DNA of 64,000 bases from an uncultured Thermoanaerobaculia bacterium (GCA_951813015.1 CATOTG010000006.1:310001-374000); one strand, 5' to 3'. Numbered from the stretch's first letter, positions 53,878-62,684 are shown. A program made the numbers and translations. Notes: generated from the letters alone by a model not told the origin.

Positions 53878-54609
53878 ATGACGAACCCCGAAGCCAAGAG
53901 CCCCACCGCCGACGCACGCACGGGCCGGCGCGAGGCCAACGTGGCGGCGCGACGCCAGCGCATCCTGGAGTCTGCCCGTGAACTGCTCAAGGAAGCAGGT
54001 CCCGAAGGGCTTTCCATGCGCAAGCTGGCCCGCCAGGCCGGATTGAGCGTGACCACGCTCTACAACCTCCTCGGGTCCCGCGAGCAGATCCTGCAGGCGC
54101 TGATCAGAGACTCGGTCGGGCGGCTCGAGGAGCCCGCGCCCGATGCTCGCCGTACCCGCGACCCGCTGCGCCGCGCGACCAGAGCCATGGAGGGCATCCT
54201 CCAGTACGTCATCGACAACGGAGACCTGCTGCGGCCGCTCATCGCGGCCGACTTCCGGACCGGTTCCTGGTCCAGACTCGTCGAGCAGGACGAGGGCGCG
54301 CACTTCAAGTCGTCCAAGGAAGCGGTTCGCGCCGCGATCACCGCGGCCCTCGAAGGCGGCCAACTGCGGAACGTGGTCGGCCTGAAGTTCCTCGAGATAC
54401 AACTCCATGTGGCCTGGGAACTGGCTCTCGACCTCTGGGCATTCGGCGTTCTCGACGACGAGGCCTTCCGGCTCAGGAGCCTCAGCGGCTTCTACGTGAC
54501 CTTGCTCGCTTTCGCGGAGCCGCAGGTGCGACCCCGCATCGAGAAAGAGCTTCGCCGCCTCGAACGCAGGCACTCCGCGGTGGGTGCGCGCCGCAAGCGC
54601 GTCGAGTAA
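53878..54609 (+). CDS. TetR-family transcriptional regulator
   Basis: A 243-residue protein. The N-terminal HTH reads ARRQRILESARELLKEAGPE, then GLSMRKLARQAGLSVTTLYN and LLGSREQILQALI, the standard TetR signature. The C-terminal ligand domain is helical. It is the first gene of a plus-strand run with a sugar kinase, an epimerase-aldolase and a cyclase, so it likely controls that catabolic operon in response to a pathway intermediate. Confidence 0.9.
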   Translation: MTNPEAKSPTADARTGRREANVAARRQRILESARELLKEAGPEGLSMRKLARQAGLSVTTLYNLLGSREQILQALIRDSVGRLEEPAPDARRTRDPLRRATRAMEGILQYVIDNGDLLRPLIAADFRTGSWSRLVEQDEGAHFKSSKEAVRAAITAALEGGQLRNVVGLKFLEIQLHVAWELALDLWAFGVLDDEAFRLRSLSGFYVTLLAFAEPQVRPRIEKELRRLERRHSAVGARRKRVE

Positions 54610-54641
54610 GCAGGTTACGAAGGTTTGCAGGGTAGACGAGT

Positions 54642-55739
54642 TTGAAGGGACCCCTGGAGGTCGTCGGCCTCGGCCTCGCGATCGTCGATGTCGTGTTGCG
54701 GGTCGACCGCATGCCGGACTGGGACGACCCTCGCGGTCTGGTGGACTTCGCCCTCGCCGACGGCGGGCCCGCCGGCACGGCGTGTTTCGTCGCCTCGACG
54801 TTCGGGCTGCGCACCGGCTTCGTCGACACGGTGGGTGACGACGAACTCGGCGAGCACCGCAGGCGGTCGCTCGAGCGCGGCGGCGTGGACACCAGCCGCC
54901 TCGTGCCGCGGGAGGGACCGGAGGACCACGTGGTCGTCGTCTACGTCGACGCGTCGACGGGCGAGCGGGTGTTCTCGTTCCGGCAGGGGTTCCTGTCGCG
55001 GCCCCTGGCCGCCGCTGAACTCGACCGCGAGTACATCGAGTCGGCTCGGATCCTTCACCTCGACGGCAGTCAGGCCGAAGCCGCCCTCGTCGCGGCGCGC
55101 TGGGTGAAGCGGGCGGGCGGCACGGTGGTCCTGGATGCGGCCGCCACCAGCCACAAGGTCCTCGAACCGGCCCGCGCCCTCGTGGCCGAGACGGACGTCC
55201 TGATCTGCGGCTCGGGCTTCGCGCCCATGCTCACCGGGGAAGACGACATCCGGGAGGCGGGTCGCGCCGCCCTTGACCTCGGACCGCGAGTCGTCGTGCA
55301 GACCGAGGGCGCCGCGGGCAGCTACACGGCAGCCCGACAAACTGGCGCCCGCGACGCCGAGTTCCACACTCCCGCGTTCGAGGTGGACGTCGTCGACACG
55401 ACGGGTGCGGGCGACACCTTCCACGGCGCCTACCTCGTCGGGCTCGCCAGGGGCTGGAGCCTCGAACGCTGCGCGTCGTTCTCGTCGGCGGTGGCGGCGC
55501 TTCACTGCACCGTGCTGGGCAACCGCAAGGGGATTCCGTCGATGGACGAGGTGGAGGCCCTGATGGCCGCACAGCCTGCGGCCCCGCGCCGCACCGCAGA
55601 ACCAGCGGAGCCCGGCACCTCACGATGGGGGCGCGGCCGATCGCCTGCCTCGACCCCGCGCCGCACCGCTGAACCAGCGGAACCCGGCGCCGGCAACCCG
55701 CGGCAGAAGCCCGCGGCGCCCGCGGCAGCTTCACCCTGA
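54642..55739 (+). CDS. PfkB/ribokinase-family sugar kinase with repeat-derived tail
   Basis: A 365-residue protein, TTG start 54642 giving LEVVGLGLAIVDVVLRVD. Family motifs: DGGPAGTACFVASTFG, AAATSHKVLEPARAL region and the C-terminal signature DTTGAGDTFHGAYLVGLARG with the catalytic Asp in GAGD. The kinase fold ends near residue 310 (SMDEVEALMAAQ). The last ~55 residues are a Pro/Ala tail with PRRTAEPAEPG twice, from the repeat at 55582-55688. It probably phosphorylates a keto-sugar or similar substrate for the aldolase encoded downstream. Confidence 0.88.
   Translation: MKGPLEVVGLGLAIVDVVLRVDRMPDWDDPRGLVDFALADGGPAGTACFVASTFGLRTGFVDTVGDDELGEHRRRSLERGGVDTSRLVPREGPEDHVVVVYVDASTGERVFSFRQGFLSRPLAAAELDREYIESARILHLDGSQAEAALVAARWVKRAGGTVVLDAAATSHKVLEPARALVAETDVLICGSGFAPMLTGEDDIREAGRAALDLGPRVVVQTEGAAGSYTAARQTGARDAEFHTPAFEVDVVDTTGAGDTFHGAYLVGLARGWSLERCASFSSAVAALHCTVLGNRKGIPSMDEVEALMAAQPAAPRRTAEPAEPGTSRWGRGRSPASTPRRTAEPAEPGAGNPRQKPAAPAAASP
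55582..55688 (+). repeat. 35-nt direct repeat with internal hairpin, in the kinase tail
   Basis: Copies at 55582-55616 and 55654-55688 differ at two positions. Each contains the hairpin CCGC(A/T)G-AAC-CAGCGG. They encode PRRTAEPAEPG in frame. Confidence 0.8.
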
Positions 55740-55759
55740 ATGGTTCCCGGGAGAAACGC

Positions 55760-57910
55760 ATGGGAAGAATCGGCATCACCTTCAACTACTGGGGCAACGA
55801 CTGGATGGAGGACCTCGAGGAGTACGAGCGCCGGATGGCCCGGGCGGCCGCCATCGGCTTCGACCTGATGTCCTTCTCCCAGGACGTGCTCTTCCTGTAC
55901 ACGCCGGAGCAGAAGAAGCGCTTCCTCGGTGCCGCCGCCGAACACGGGATCAGGATCAACTACATGGCGGGGCTCGGCCCGAAGCAGGACATCAACTCGG
56001 ACTTTGAGGAGGACCGGCGCCGGGGCGTCGCCCACCTGCGCGCCCTCGCCGAGAAGGCGAGCGAAATGCAGCAGATAGCCGGGGGCGGCGGCGCCGACGT
56101 CGGCGGCGCGATCACCGCCGTCATGCGCCAGGGGCTCGACGGCCGCGACAAGGAGCGCTGCCGGGCCCACGCCGCGGCGGCCATGCGCGAGGCGACGAAG
56201 ACCGCCGAGGACCTCGGCGTGACCTTCCACATCGAGGTCCTGAACCGCTTCGAGCACTTCCTCATCAACACCTGCGACGAGGCGCTGCGCTTCATCGACG
56301 AGGTGGGCAGCCCGAACCTGAAGATGATGCTCGACACGTACCACATGAACATCGAGGAGGACTCGCTCGGCGAGGCGATCGTCCGGGCCGGCGACCAGCT
56401 CGGCACCTTCCACATCGGCGAGAACAACCGCCGTCCGCCCGGCCGGGGCCACATTCCCTGGGACGAGGTCGTTGCGGCGTTGCGCGCGATCGACTTCGAC
56501 CGCGACACGGTGATGGAGCCGATCGTCCACATGGGCGGCGGCGTCGGCAACCTGCTCGCGGTGTGGCGCGACATGACGGACGACCGCGACCTCGACGAAG
56601 CGGCGCGCCAGGGGCTCGAGTTCTACCGCGGCAAACTCGCGGCGGCGGAAACCGGGTGCGCCGCCCTGCCATCCGTACGCCCGCTGACGGGCGCACGGAC
56701 TGGTTCGCGGGTGTCGCGAACGCGCCACCCGGGTTTCATCCGTGCACCCGCTGACGGGCGCACGGACTGGTTCACGGGTGGCGCGGGGCCGCGCCACCCG
56801 GGTTCTGGCCGGCATCCGGCGCGAAGCGACGGCCTCCGGTCGCGCTGGCGCGCCGGGGTCGGAAGCGAAGAAGGGCCACTCGTCACGACCGAATCGACCC
56901 TGGCCGCGACCGCGCGGCGGATGGTGGCCCCCGGGAAGGGCATCTTTGCCGCCGACGTGCCGCTCAAGGGCCTCGTGCGCGGCTGGTGGGGCGAGACGGT
57001 CCATGCCCGGACCGAGGACGAGGCCGCCGACTTCCAGGAGATGATCTGCCGCACGGCCGGACTCGGCGAGCACCTGTCCAGCATCATCGTCTTCCCCGAC
57101 GTGCTCGACCGGCGGGCGGGCGACGGCACGCCGCTGGCCGACCTCATCGCGGAGCAGGGCGTGCTTCTCGGCATCACGCCGACCACGGGCTGGCAGCTCC
57201 TCGGAGGCTCCGAGCACGAGTACGTGCCCCGCGGCCTCGACGGACTGGCGAAGCGGCTTGAAGCCTGGCGCGAGCGCGGCGTGGCCTTCGTCAAGTGGCG
57301 GGTCGCGGCTCGCGTAAGGCCGGGCCTTCCCACCGAGCGCGCGCTCGTTTCGAACGCCCGCAGCGTCGCCGAGTGCGCGGCGCTCGCGCACCAGTTCGGT
57401 CTCGTCCCGATCGTCGAGCCCGAGGTCGAGATGAAGGGCGAGCACACGATCGAACGCCAGTTCGAGGTCACCGAGCGGTTCCTGCATCGCACCTTCGAAG
57501 CCCTGTACGAACACGACATCTTGCCCGAAGAGATCGTGCTGAAGACGAACATGGTCGTCTCGGGCAGTGACTGTCCCGAACAGGCCGGCGTGGACATCGT
57601 GGCGCAGGAGACGCTGCGTTGCCTGCGCCGGGTCGTGCCGCCCTCCCTGCCGGGGATCGGTTTCCTGTCGGGCGGCCAGTCGGACCGCGACGCGACCGCC
57701 CACCTCGACGCGATGAACAGGCTGGCGCCGCAGCCCTGGGCGCTCAGCTTCTCGTTCGGCCGCGCCATCGGGCGAGCGCCGGTCGAGGGCTGGGACGGCA
57801 AGACCGACGAATCGAGCGGGCAGACGGCGCTTCGCCACCGCGCCCGCATGAACGGACTGGCCACTCTGGGCGAGTGGTCCCCGGAGAAGGAGAACGGCAA
57901 CGATGATTGA
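55760..57910 (+). CDS. Sugar epimerase/isomerase-class I fructose-bisphosphate aldolase fusion joined by a repeat
   Basis: One 716-codon frame from ATG 55760 (GGGAGA upstream). Residues 1-296 are a TIM-barrel sugar epimerase of the AP-endonuclease-2 superfamily (NYMAGLGPKQDINSD, TFHIEVLNRFEHFLINT, KMMLDTYHMNIEEDS, GTFHIGENNRRPPGRGH). Residues ~374-716 are a class I aldolase (MVAPGKGIFAADVPLKGL, FVKWRVA, EPEVEMKGEHT, and VLKTNMVVSG with the Schiff-base Lys). Residues ~297-373 come from structured repeat A. No ATG/GTG/TTG precedes the aldolase except the ATG of RRMVAPGKG, so either a fusion protein is made or the aldolase starts there. The stop overlaps the next gene by 8 bp. Confidence 0.85.
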   Translation: MGRIGITFNYWGNDWMEDLEEYERRMARAAAIGFDLMSFSQDVLFLYTPEQKKRFLGAAAEHGIRINYMAGLGPKQDINSDFEEDRRRGVAHLRALAEKASEMQQIAGGGGADVGGAITAVMRQGLDGRDKERCRAHAAAAMREATKTAEDLGVTFHIEVLNRFEHFLINTCDEALRFIDEVGSPNLKMMLDTYHMNIEEDSLGEAIVRAGDQLGTFHIGENNRRPPGRGHIPWDEVVAALRAIDFDRDTVMEPIVHMGGGVGNLLAVWRDMTDDRDLDEAARQGLEFYRGKLAAAETGCAALPSVRPLTGARTGSRVSRTRHPGFIRAPADGRTDWFTGGAGPRHPGSGRHPARSDGLRSRWRAGVGSEEGPLVTTESTLAATARRMVAPGKGIFAADVPLKGLVRGWWGETVHARTEDEAADFQEMICRTAGLGEHLSSIIVFPDVLDRRAGDGTPLADLIAEQGVLLGITPTTGWQLLGGSEHEYVPRGLDGLAKRLEAWRERGVAFVKWRVAARVRPGLPTERALVSNARSVAECAALAHQFGLVPIVEPEVEMKGEHTIERQFEVTERFLHRTFEALYEHDILPEEIVLKTNMVVSGSDCPEQAGVDIVAQETLRCLRRVVPPSLPGIGFLSGGQSDRDATAHLDAMNRLAPQPWALSFSFGRAIGRAPVEGWDGKTDESSGQTALRHRARMNGLATLGEWSPEKENGNDD
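56650..56830 (-). repeat. Structured repeat family A, copy 4 (two units, inverted relative to copy 3)
   Basis: Read on the minus strand it repeats copy 3: GCCGGCCAGAACCCGGGT, hairpin GGGTGGCGCG / CGCGCCACCC (plus-strand 56776-56785 / 56790-56799), GAACCAGTCCGTGCGCCCGT, a second unit and GCGCACCCGG. The frame of the fused gene stays open across it. 56721-56773 is the exact reverse complement of 41101-41153. Confidence 0.9.
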
Positions 57911-58673
57911 CTTCGCAGGACACAACGTGGTGGACCTCAGCCCTCGCATGGTCGGACGCATCACCCGGCTCGACGGGTCGGTCGAGGAGGGGAACAAGGA
58001 CGTCTTCGGGCTTCCCTGGATCCTCGAAGAGGGCCGTGTCCCCTACGACGACACGCTCTACACCCTGATTGGCGGCAAGGAGGGCGACTCCTACTGGCCG
58101 CCCGGACGGGTCAGCGGCCACTGCGGGGGATCGCACACCGAGGGCGGCAAGGGCCACATGGACCACTGGGAAGGTCTGCCGGACGGCATTCTCGGCCTGT
58201 GGGAGATGCCCCTCGACACGTTCTTCGGCCCGGCGGCGGTCTGCTACCTCGACCAGCTCGAGCCCGTCGAGCAGGAGAACGACGAAGGCGAACTCGTCAA
58301 GGTCGGCCAACCGATCCTGCCCGAACACCTCACAGGCGTCGGCAAGGGCGACATCGTCATCCTCGGCAGCCCGTTCCGCAACGGGGAGCAGCCCACCCTG
58401 CCGGCGGAAACGAGCAAGTGGCTCGCCGACACGGGAATCAAGCTGCTGGCGGTCGGCTACCCCGGCATCCGCTTCGAGTCCGACTTCCAGACCCCGCAGC
58501 CCAACAACTCACCGACCCACCGCAACATGCTGGGCAACAACATCCCGGTCTGCTACCCCCTCGTGAACGTCGAGAAGCTGAAGAAGGACCGCGCCTTCTA
58601 CATCGGCATGCCGCTCAACGTGGAACGGCTGGAAGCGACCTGGGTGCGAGCGATTGCAGTAGAGGAACTCTGA
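57903..58673 (+). CDS. Cyclase-family (kynurenine formamidase-like) metal-dependent hydrolase
   Basis: A 256-residue PF04199-type protein. ATG 57903 overlaps the upstream stop by 8 bp. The metal motif reads HCGGSHTEGGKGHMDHWEG, the expanded form of HxGTHxDxPxH. It also has GDIVILGSPF, LLAVGYPGIRFESDF and HRNMLGNNIPVCYPLVNVEK. In this operon it is more likely to act on a lactone or cyclic sugar derivative than on formylkynurenine; that is inference. A related exported protein is encoded at 62685-63764. Confidence 0.85.
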   Translation: MIDFAGHNVVDLSPRMVGRITRLDGSVEEGNKDVFGLPWILEEGRVPYDDTLYTLIGGKEGDSYWPPGRVSGHCGGSHTEGGKGHMDHWEGLPDGILGLWEMPLDTFFGPAAVCYLDQLEPVEQENDEGELVKVGQPILPEHLTGVGKGDIVILGSPFRNGEQPTLPAETSKWLADTGIKLLAVGYPGIRFESDFQTPQPNNSPTHRNMLGNNIPVCYPLVNVEKLKKDRAFYIGMPLNVERLEATWVRAIAVEEL

Positions 58674-58716
58674 CCACCGGGTACAGCTGCGCCGGAAAGC
58701 GCACCGAGTAGTTCCG

Positions 58717-59466
58717 CTACACGTACCCTTCCCTCGCAAACCGCGTCCAGGGCGCCCGCTGGCCGATCCCGTACCCACTGAGCAGCGCCCGCTTCAGCCA
58801 CTCCCGGAACTCCGGGTGCTCGCCAAGCGGCTCGACACGATCGAGCGCCTCGAGCCAGGGACCGGGGTCGTACTCCACCTGGCAGTGGCGAAACACACCG
58901 TCCTCGATCATCCCGTAGCAGGCGACCCTCCGGCCGCAGCGCGGCTGGCCGACGCTGCCGGGGTTGATGAACTCCCTCCCGTCGATCATGCGCCGGAACT
59001 GAATGTGGGAATGGCCGAAGAGCACCACGGGACAGTCGCTGCCCCCGGCCAGCGCGGCCAATCGCTCATCGGCCGTGTCGGGCAACGCCTGCCGGAGCTC
59101 GTCGGGCAGCACGCCGTGGTGCAGGAACACGCTGTGGCCGCCAACCTCGTACTCGCCCTCCGGCTGAAGGCTGCGGGCCAGCTCCCAACCCGCCGGCTCC
59201 AGCGTGTCGAGGATCCACCGCGTGTAGGCCAGCCAAGGCTCAGGCCAGCCCTCGAAGCGCTCCGGCGCCCGCATCTCGATGTCGTGGTTGCCCTCGATCA
59301 ACACTCCCTCAACGCCCCCGAGCAGCGCCATCGTCTCGTTCGGCTGCGGTCCCGAGAGCACCGTATCGCCGAGGAAGATCGTCGCATCGGCGTCCCGCTC
59401 CTTGTCGAGCACTGCCGAGAGCGCCTCGGCGTTCCCGTGGACGTCGGCGATGACGAGGATCTTCAC
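58717..59466 (-). CDS. Calcineurin-like metallophosphoesterase (YfcE/MJ0936-like)
   Basis: A 249-residue protein from GTG 59466. Metal-binding motifs are complete: IADVHGN, FLGDTVLSGP, GNHDIEM, LHHGVL and GHSHIQF followed by NPGSVGQPR. Family members are phosphodiesterases of unassigned substrate, and some hydrolyse diadenosine or cyclic nucleotides. It stands alone between the cyclase and FGE genes, convergent with the former. Confidence 0.92.
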   Translation of the reverse strand: MKILVIADVHGNAEALSAVLDKERDADATIFLGDTVLSGPQPNETMALLGGVEGVLIEGNHDIEMRAPERFEGWPEPWLAYTRWILDTLEPAGWELARSLQPEGEYEVGGHSVFLHHGVLPDELRQALPDTADERLAALAGGSDCPVVLFGHSHIQFRRMIDGREFINPGSVGQPRCGRRVACYGMIEDGVFRHCQVEYDPGPWLEALDRVEPLGEHPEFREWLKRALLSGYGIGQRAPWTRFAREGYV

Positions 59467-59624
59467 CGGCAGCAGCTCCAGCGTACGTTACCGCCCTGGA
59501 GATGATTGACCCCAAGGGACTTAGGCATCAACTACCGCCCCTGTCCCGCCGCGTCGAGGACATCACGCGAACCCTCATCCGCAGTCGATCCTGCGGGGCA
59601 TTGCAACCTGACCGCCAGAGCCTA

Positions 59625-60581
59625 CTACCGCGCCTGGCCGACGTCGGCGGCGCAGCGAAAGCCCATGTGTCCCGCTGCGCTGTCGGGCGTGTTGTGGGTG
59701 CGGGCCGCCAGGCGGTAGCGACTGCAGTACGAGACGTGGCAGAGGTACGACCCGCCGCGGATGACGCGTGCCGTGCCGGTGGCGGGACCCCGCGGGTTGC
59801 GAGCGCCCGGCGCGGGGGGACGGGCGCTCCACCAATCGGCGCACCAGTCCCAGACGTTGCCGCTGACGTTGTAGAGGCCGAAGCCGTTGGGCTCGAAGGC
59901 ATCGACCGGGCAAGTGCCGCGCCAGCCGTCGAGCCCAAAATCGCGGTCGGGAAAGCTGCCCTGCCAGACGTTGCAGCGATGCTCGCCATCGGGCTCAAGC
60001 TCCTCGCCCCAGGGCAGCGCGGTCTGCTCCACTCCTCCGCGCGCCGCGAACTCCCACTCCGCCTCGGTCGGGAGCCGGCATCCCGCCCAGGCGCAATAGG
60101 CCACGGCGTCGTTGTGCGACACCTGGACGACGGGATGGTCCCGGCGCCGGGCGATCGACGATCCCGGTCCCTCGGGATGACGCCAGTCGGCGCCGCTGAT
60201 CTTGCACCACCAACGGGCGCCCGGCAGACGGTCCTCGATCGCCGTGCGCCGGAGTCTGCGCGACAGGCGACCCTCGAAGACGAAGGACCAGCCCAGCCGC
60301 TCGCTGTCGGTCTGGTAGCCGGTAGCGTCGGCGAAGGCATTGAAGTCGGCGTTGGAGACGGCGCAGGCGTCGATGCGAAACGGGTCGACGAAGATCTCGC
60401 GCACCGGGGTCTCGCCGTCGCCCGGCATGGCTTCGGCCGAGTCGGTTCCCATGAGGAATCGGCCGCCGTCGAGTCGCACCATGTCGCGGTCGTTCGCTCC
60501 CGAGGCCGGCGCCGCAGCGGCCGGGCCCGCGCCACTGGCCGGCCGACCGGGATTGCGCGAGGGAGTGCAGCAGGCCGTCAT
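59625..60581 (-). CDS. Formylglycine-generating enzyme (sulfatase-activating)
   Basis: A 318-residue FGE-sulfatase domain protein, ATG 60581 (MTACCTPSRN); a longer frame upstream lacks coding character. Core: MVRLDGGRFLMGTDSAEAMP, EIFVDPFRIDACAVSNADFN, CRLPTEAEWEFAARGG, NVSGNVWDWCADWW and RGGSYLCHVSYCSRYRLAAR. The two active-site Cys that bind copper in true FGEs are both present (LCHxSYC), unlike in many FGE-like domains. It should convert a Cys of sulfatases to formylglycine. No sulfatase gene lies in the window. Confidence 0.92.
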   Translation of the reverse strand: MTACCTPSRNPGRPASGAGPAAAAPASGANDRDMVRLDGGRFLMGTDSAEAMPGDGETPVREIFVDPFRIDACAVSNADFNAFADATGYQTDSERLGWSFVFEGRLSRRLRRTAIEDRLPGARWWCKISGADWRHPEGPGSSIARRRDHPVVQVSHNDAVAYCAWAGCRLPTEAEWEFAARGGVEQTALPWGEELEPDGEHRCNVWQGSFPDRDFGLDGWRGTCPVDAFEPNGFGLYNVSGNVWDWCADWWSARPPAPGARNPRGPATGTARVIRGGSYLCHVSYCSRYRLAARTHNTPDSAAGHMGFRCAADVGQAR

Positions 60582-60750
60582 GCCTGGAGGGCAAGTAGCT
60601 TGTTTCCGCTCTTGCTCGGGGCGCTTCAGTCGAAAAAGCCGCTGGGCGAGGCCTTGGCCCGCTTGATCCGGTCTTCGGACAACACGCCCCGTTTCGCACC
60701 GCTTTGTTCGGCAGTCGCGCTTCTCATCGCTTGCCTCCGTGACCTGCCGG

Positions 60751-62559
60751 CTACAGCTGGTTGCCGGGAACAATCCAGATCGGCGACGACCAGGCACGCT
60801 CCTGGATCGTCGCCGGCAAGGATACGCGCGGCGAAACCCCGGCCTTCACGGCATCCCATGTCGACCAGCGGCACGTCGGGTTCTCGAGGACCCGAACGTA
60901 GTAGAACGCGTGATGCTCGGGGTCGAAACCGGGATCGCTCCAGGTCGCTGCCAGCTCGGCGTCACCCACGTCGTGGCTGATCGCGCAGTTGGACAGGTCG
61001 ACAGAGGCGCCGTTGTCCGGACATCGGTGGACCCCGGGATCCGGCTGCAGCCCATCGGAGCAGGCGATGTCGAAGATCTGCTCGTGCCGGTCGCCGTCCT
61101 GGACCCACCCCTTGACGATCTGGAGACGCTGGAGCGGGGCGCCGGACGGGTCGCGCAGCGCGCGGACCGCGAAGGTGGGACTGCCGCCTCGGTCGCCGGC
61201 GAGCTCGCCTCCCATGGAGACGCCGCGCTCGTAGCCGACCGCCGCCATGTCGTCGCGGCGGTGAAGGTCATCGGGCAGGCCGTAGCCGGCGAACATCCGC
61301 ACCCGGATGCGAGTCCCCGAGGTGGCGAAGGTCTCCTTGCGGCGCAGGGCCTCGTAGATGGCCTCCCGGGTGTTCTCGTCGGCCCAGACGCCGGTCAGGC
61401 CCGAGTTGCTGTAGTAGCGGCGGAAGACCTCGCGATACGTCGGCACGCCATCAATGACGTCGGCAGGGACCGAGCCCCTGCTGACCGGGTCGAAGTCCTG
61501 CACGCCGACCTTGCCGGTGTGCTTCTCCTCGTCGAACTGAAAGCCCGAGTTGTGGGTGTCGCTGGCGCCGACGAACCCCAACCGATACGGGTTGAAACCC
61601 TCCCGGCTCTGAAACGCGATGCCCGCAAGCAGCGCCTGGCGGACGTAGCTGCCCCTCGGTCGGCTCCTCGCCCACCGGCCGACGCGAAAGGGGTAGATCT
61701 CGAAGTCGGCCCACTCGTCGTTGGGCGACAGGAAGGGATGGGTTTCGGAGGTGCCCTTGACCTGCGTGATCTCCACGAGCGGCTCGTTGCGCATCCGCTT
61801 CGTCGCGTAGTCGGCGTCGAGGGGACCGCCCGCGAACGTCTCGGTCTGGAACATCCAGCCGTCCGAGGCGTTCGAGTTGTGCGGGATCGCCAGCGCCTCG
61901 ATGCCCTGGTCACGCAGGCGATCCATCCAGCTCCAGAGGTCTTCGGGATTCGCCGAATCGAGTCGGCTGAAAGGTTCCCGGGGTGCTGTGCCGTCCCTGA
62001 AGATCACGTTCCGGTGCAGGTTGCCGCCCTCCCGCGAGGTGGTGTACTCATAACCGATGAACGTCGTCAGGGCGCCCGGCCGGTAGTGGCGTTCCGCGGC
62101 GGCGACGATTTCCTGCCAGGCCGTCCGCAAGGTTTCGGGATCCGCGTGCAGGGCAACGAACTCCTGGGCGCCCGGCAGGTAGCCTCCCCGGGCCTTGACC
62201 GTCGTCGCGTCGACGTAGCGCCTGACGTCAGGGTCGTCCGCGAGCGGGTGGCCGGGGTCGGCGAGGGCGCGCAGGACCCCGAGGTACTCCGCGTGGTCTG
62301 TCACGGCGTAGAAGTCGAGGGCCCGGTCGAGCTGGATCTCGTTGCCCGAGGGATGCAGGATCGCCTCCCCGGCAGCGAAACGGTACGCGTCGTCGGGGGT
62401 CGTCCGCGTGGCGAACGAGAAGGCATCGAACGAGTACGCGGTGTGCACGTGCAGGTCGCCGAAGAACGCCGAGCGCTCCTGCCCTCCGGCAGGCGCGAGC
62501 GGCGCGACCGCCAGGAGAGTCGCCAGAGTCGCCGGTAGAAGGAGTCGAGGAGGTCGCAT
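60751..62559 (-). CDS. DUF3604 (PHP-like) exported hydrolase
   Basis: A 602-residue protein with signal peptide (LLLPATLATLLAVAPLAPAG). Family features: AFFGDLHVHTAYSFDAF (PHP-like HxH), FYAVTDHAEYLG, TTFIGYEYTTSREGGNLHRN, IPHNSNASDGWMF, GFVGASDTHNSG and the C-terminal WSSPIWI. Members are periplasmic putative metallohydrolases of unknown substrate. The FGE gene follows on the same strand after 169 bp. The divergent cyclase-type lipoprotein gene starts 125 bp away. Confidence 0.92.
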   Translation of the reverse strand: MRPPRLLLPATLATLLAVAPLAPAGGQERSAFFGDLHVHTAYSFDAFSFATRTTPDDAYRFAAGEAILHPSGNEIQLDRALDFYAVTDHAEYLGVLRALADPGHPLADDPDVRRYVDATTVKARGGYLPGAQEFVALHADPETLRTAWQEIVAAAERHYRPGALTTFIGYEYTTSREGGNLHRNVIFRDGTAPREPFSRLDSANPEDLWSWMDRLRDQGIEALAIPHNSNASDGWMFQTETFAGGPLDADYATKRMRNEPLVEITQVKGTSETHPFLSPNDEWADFEIYPFRVGRWARSRPRGSYVRQALLAGIAFQSREGFNPYRLGFVGASDTHNSGFQFDEEKHTGKVGVQDFDPVSRGSVPADVIDGVPTYREVFRRYYSNSGLTGVWADENTREAIYEALRRKETFATSGTRIRVRMFAGYGLPDDLHRRDDMAAVGYERGVSMGGELAGDRGGSPTFAVRALRDPSGAPLQRLQIVKGWVQDGDRHEQIFDIACSDGLQPDPGVHRCPDNGASVDLSNCAISHDVGDAELAATWSDPGFDPEHHAFYYVRVLENPTCRWSTWDAVKAGVSPRVSLPATIQERAWSSPIWIVPGNQL

Positions 62560-62684
62560 GGTGGGCTCCGATCTGGATTCCTTGCGGATGCACGCGTATG
62601 GCTATATCACGACGATACAACCCCTCAGGTGCGGCAGAATCGGCCCAGGGATCGGTTCAGGTCCGGCAACATGGAGGAGAGCAT

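Noticed and set aside
55502..57997. Long minus-strand frame opposite the epimerase-aldolase gene
   Set aside because: No domain signal; the opposing strand encodes two recognisable enzymes.
60739..62538. Plus-strand frame opposite the DUF3604 gene
   Set aside because: Low-complexity antisense translation; the DUF3604 motifs are on the minus strand.
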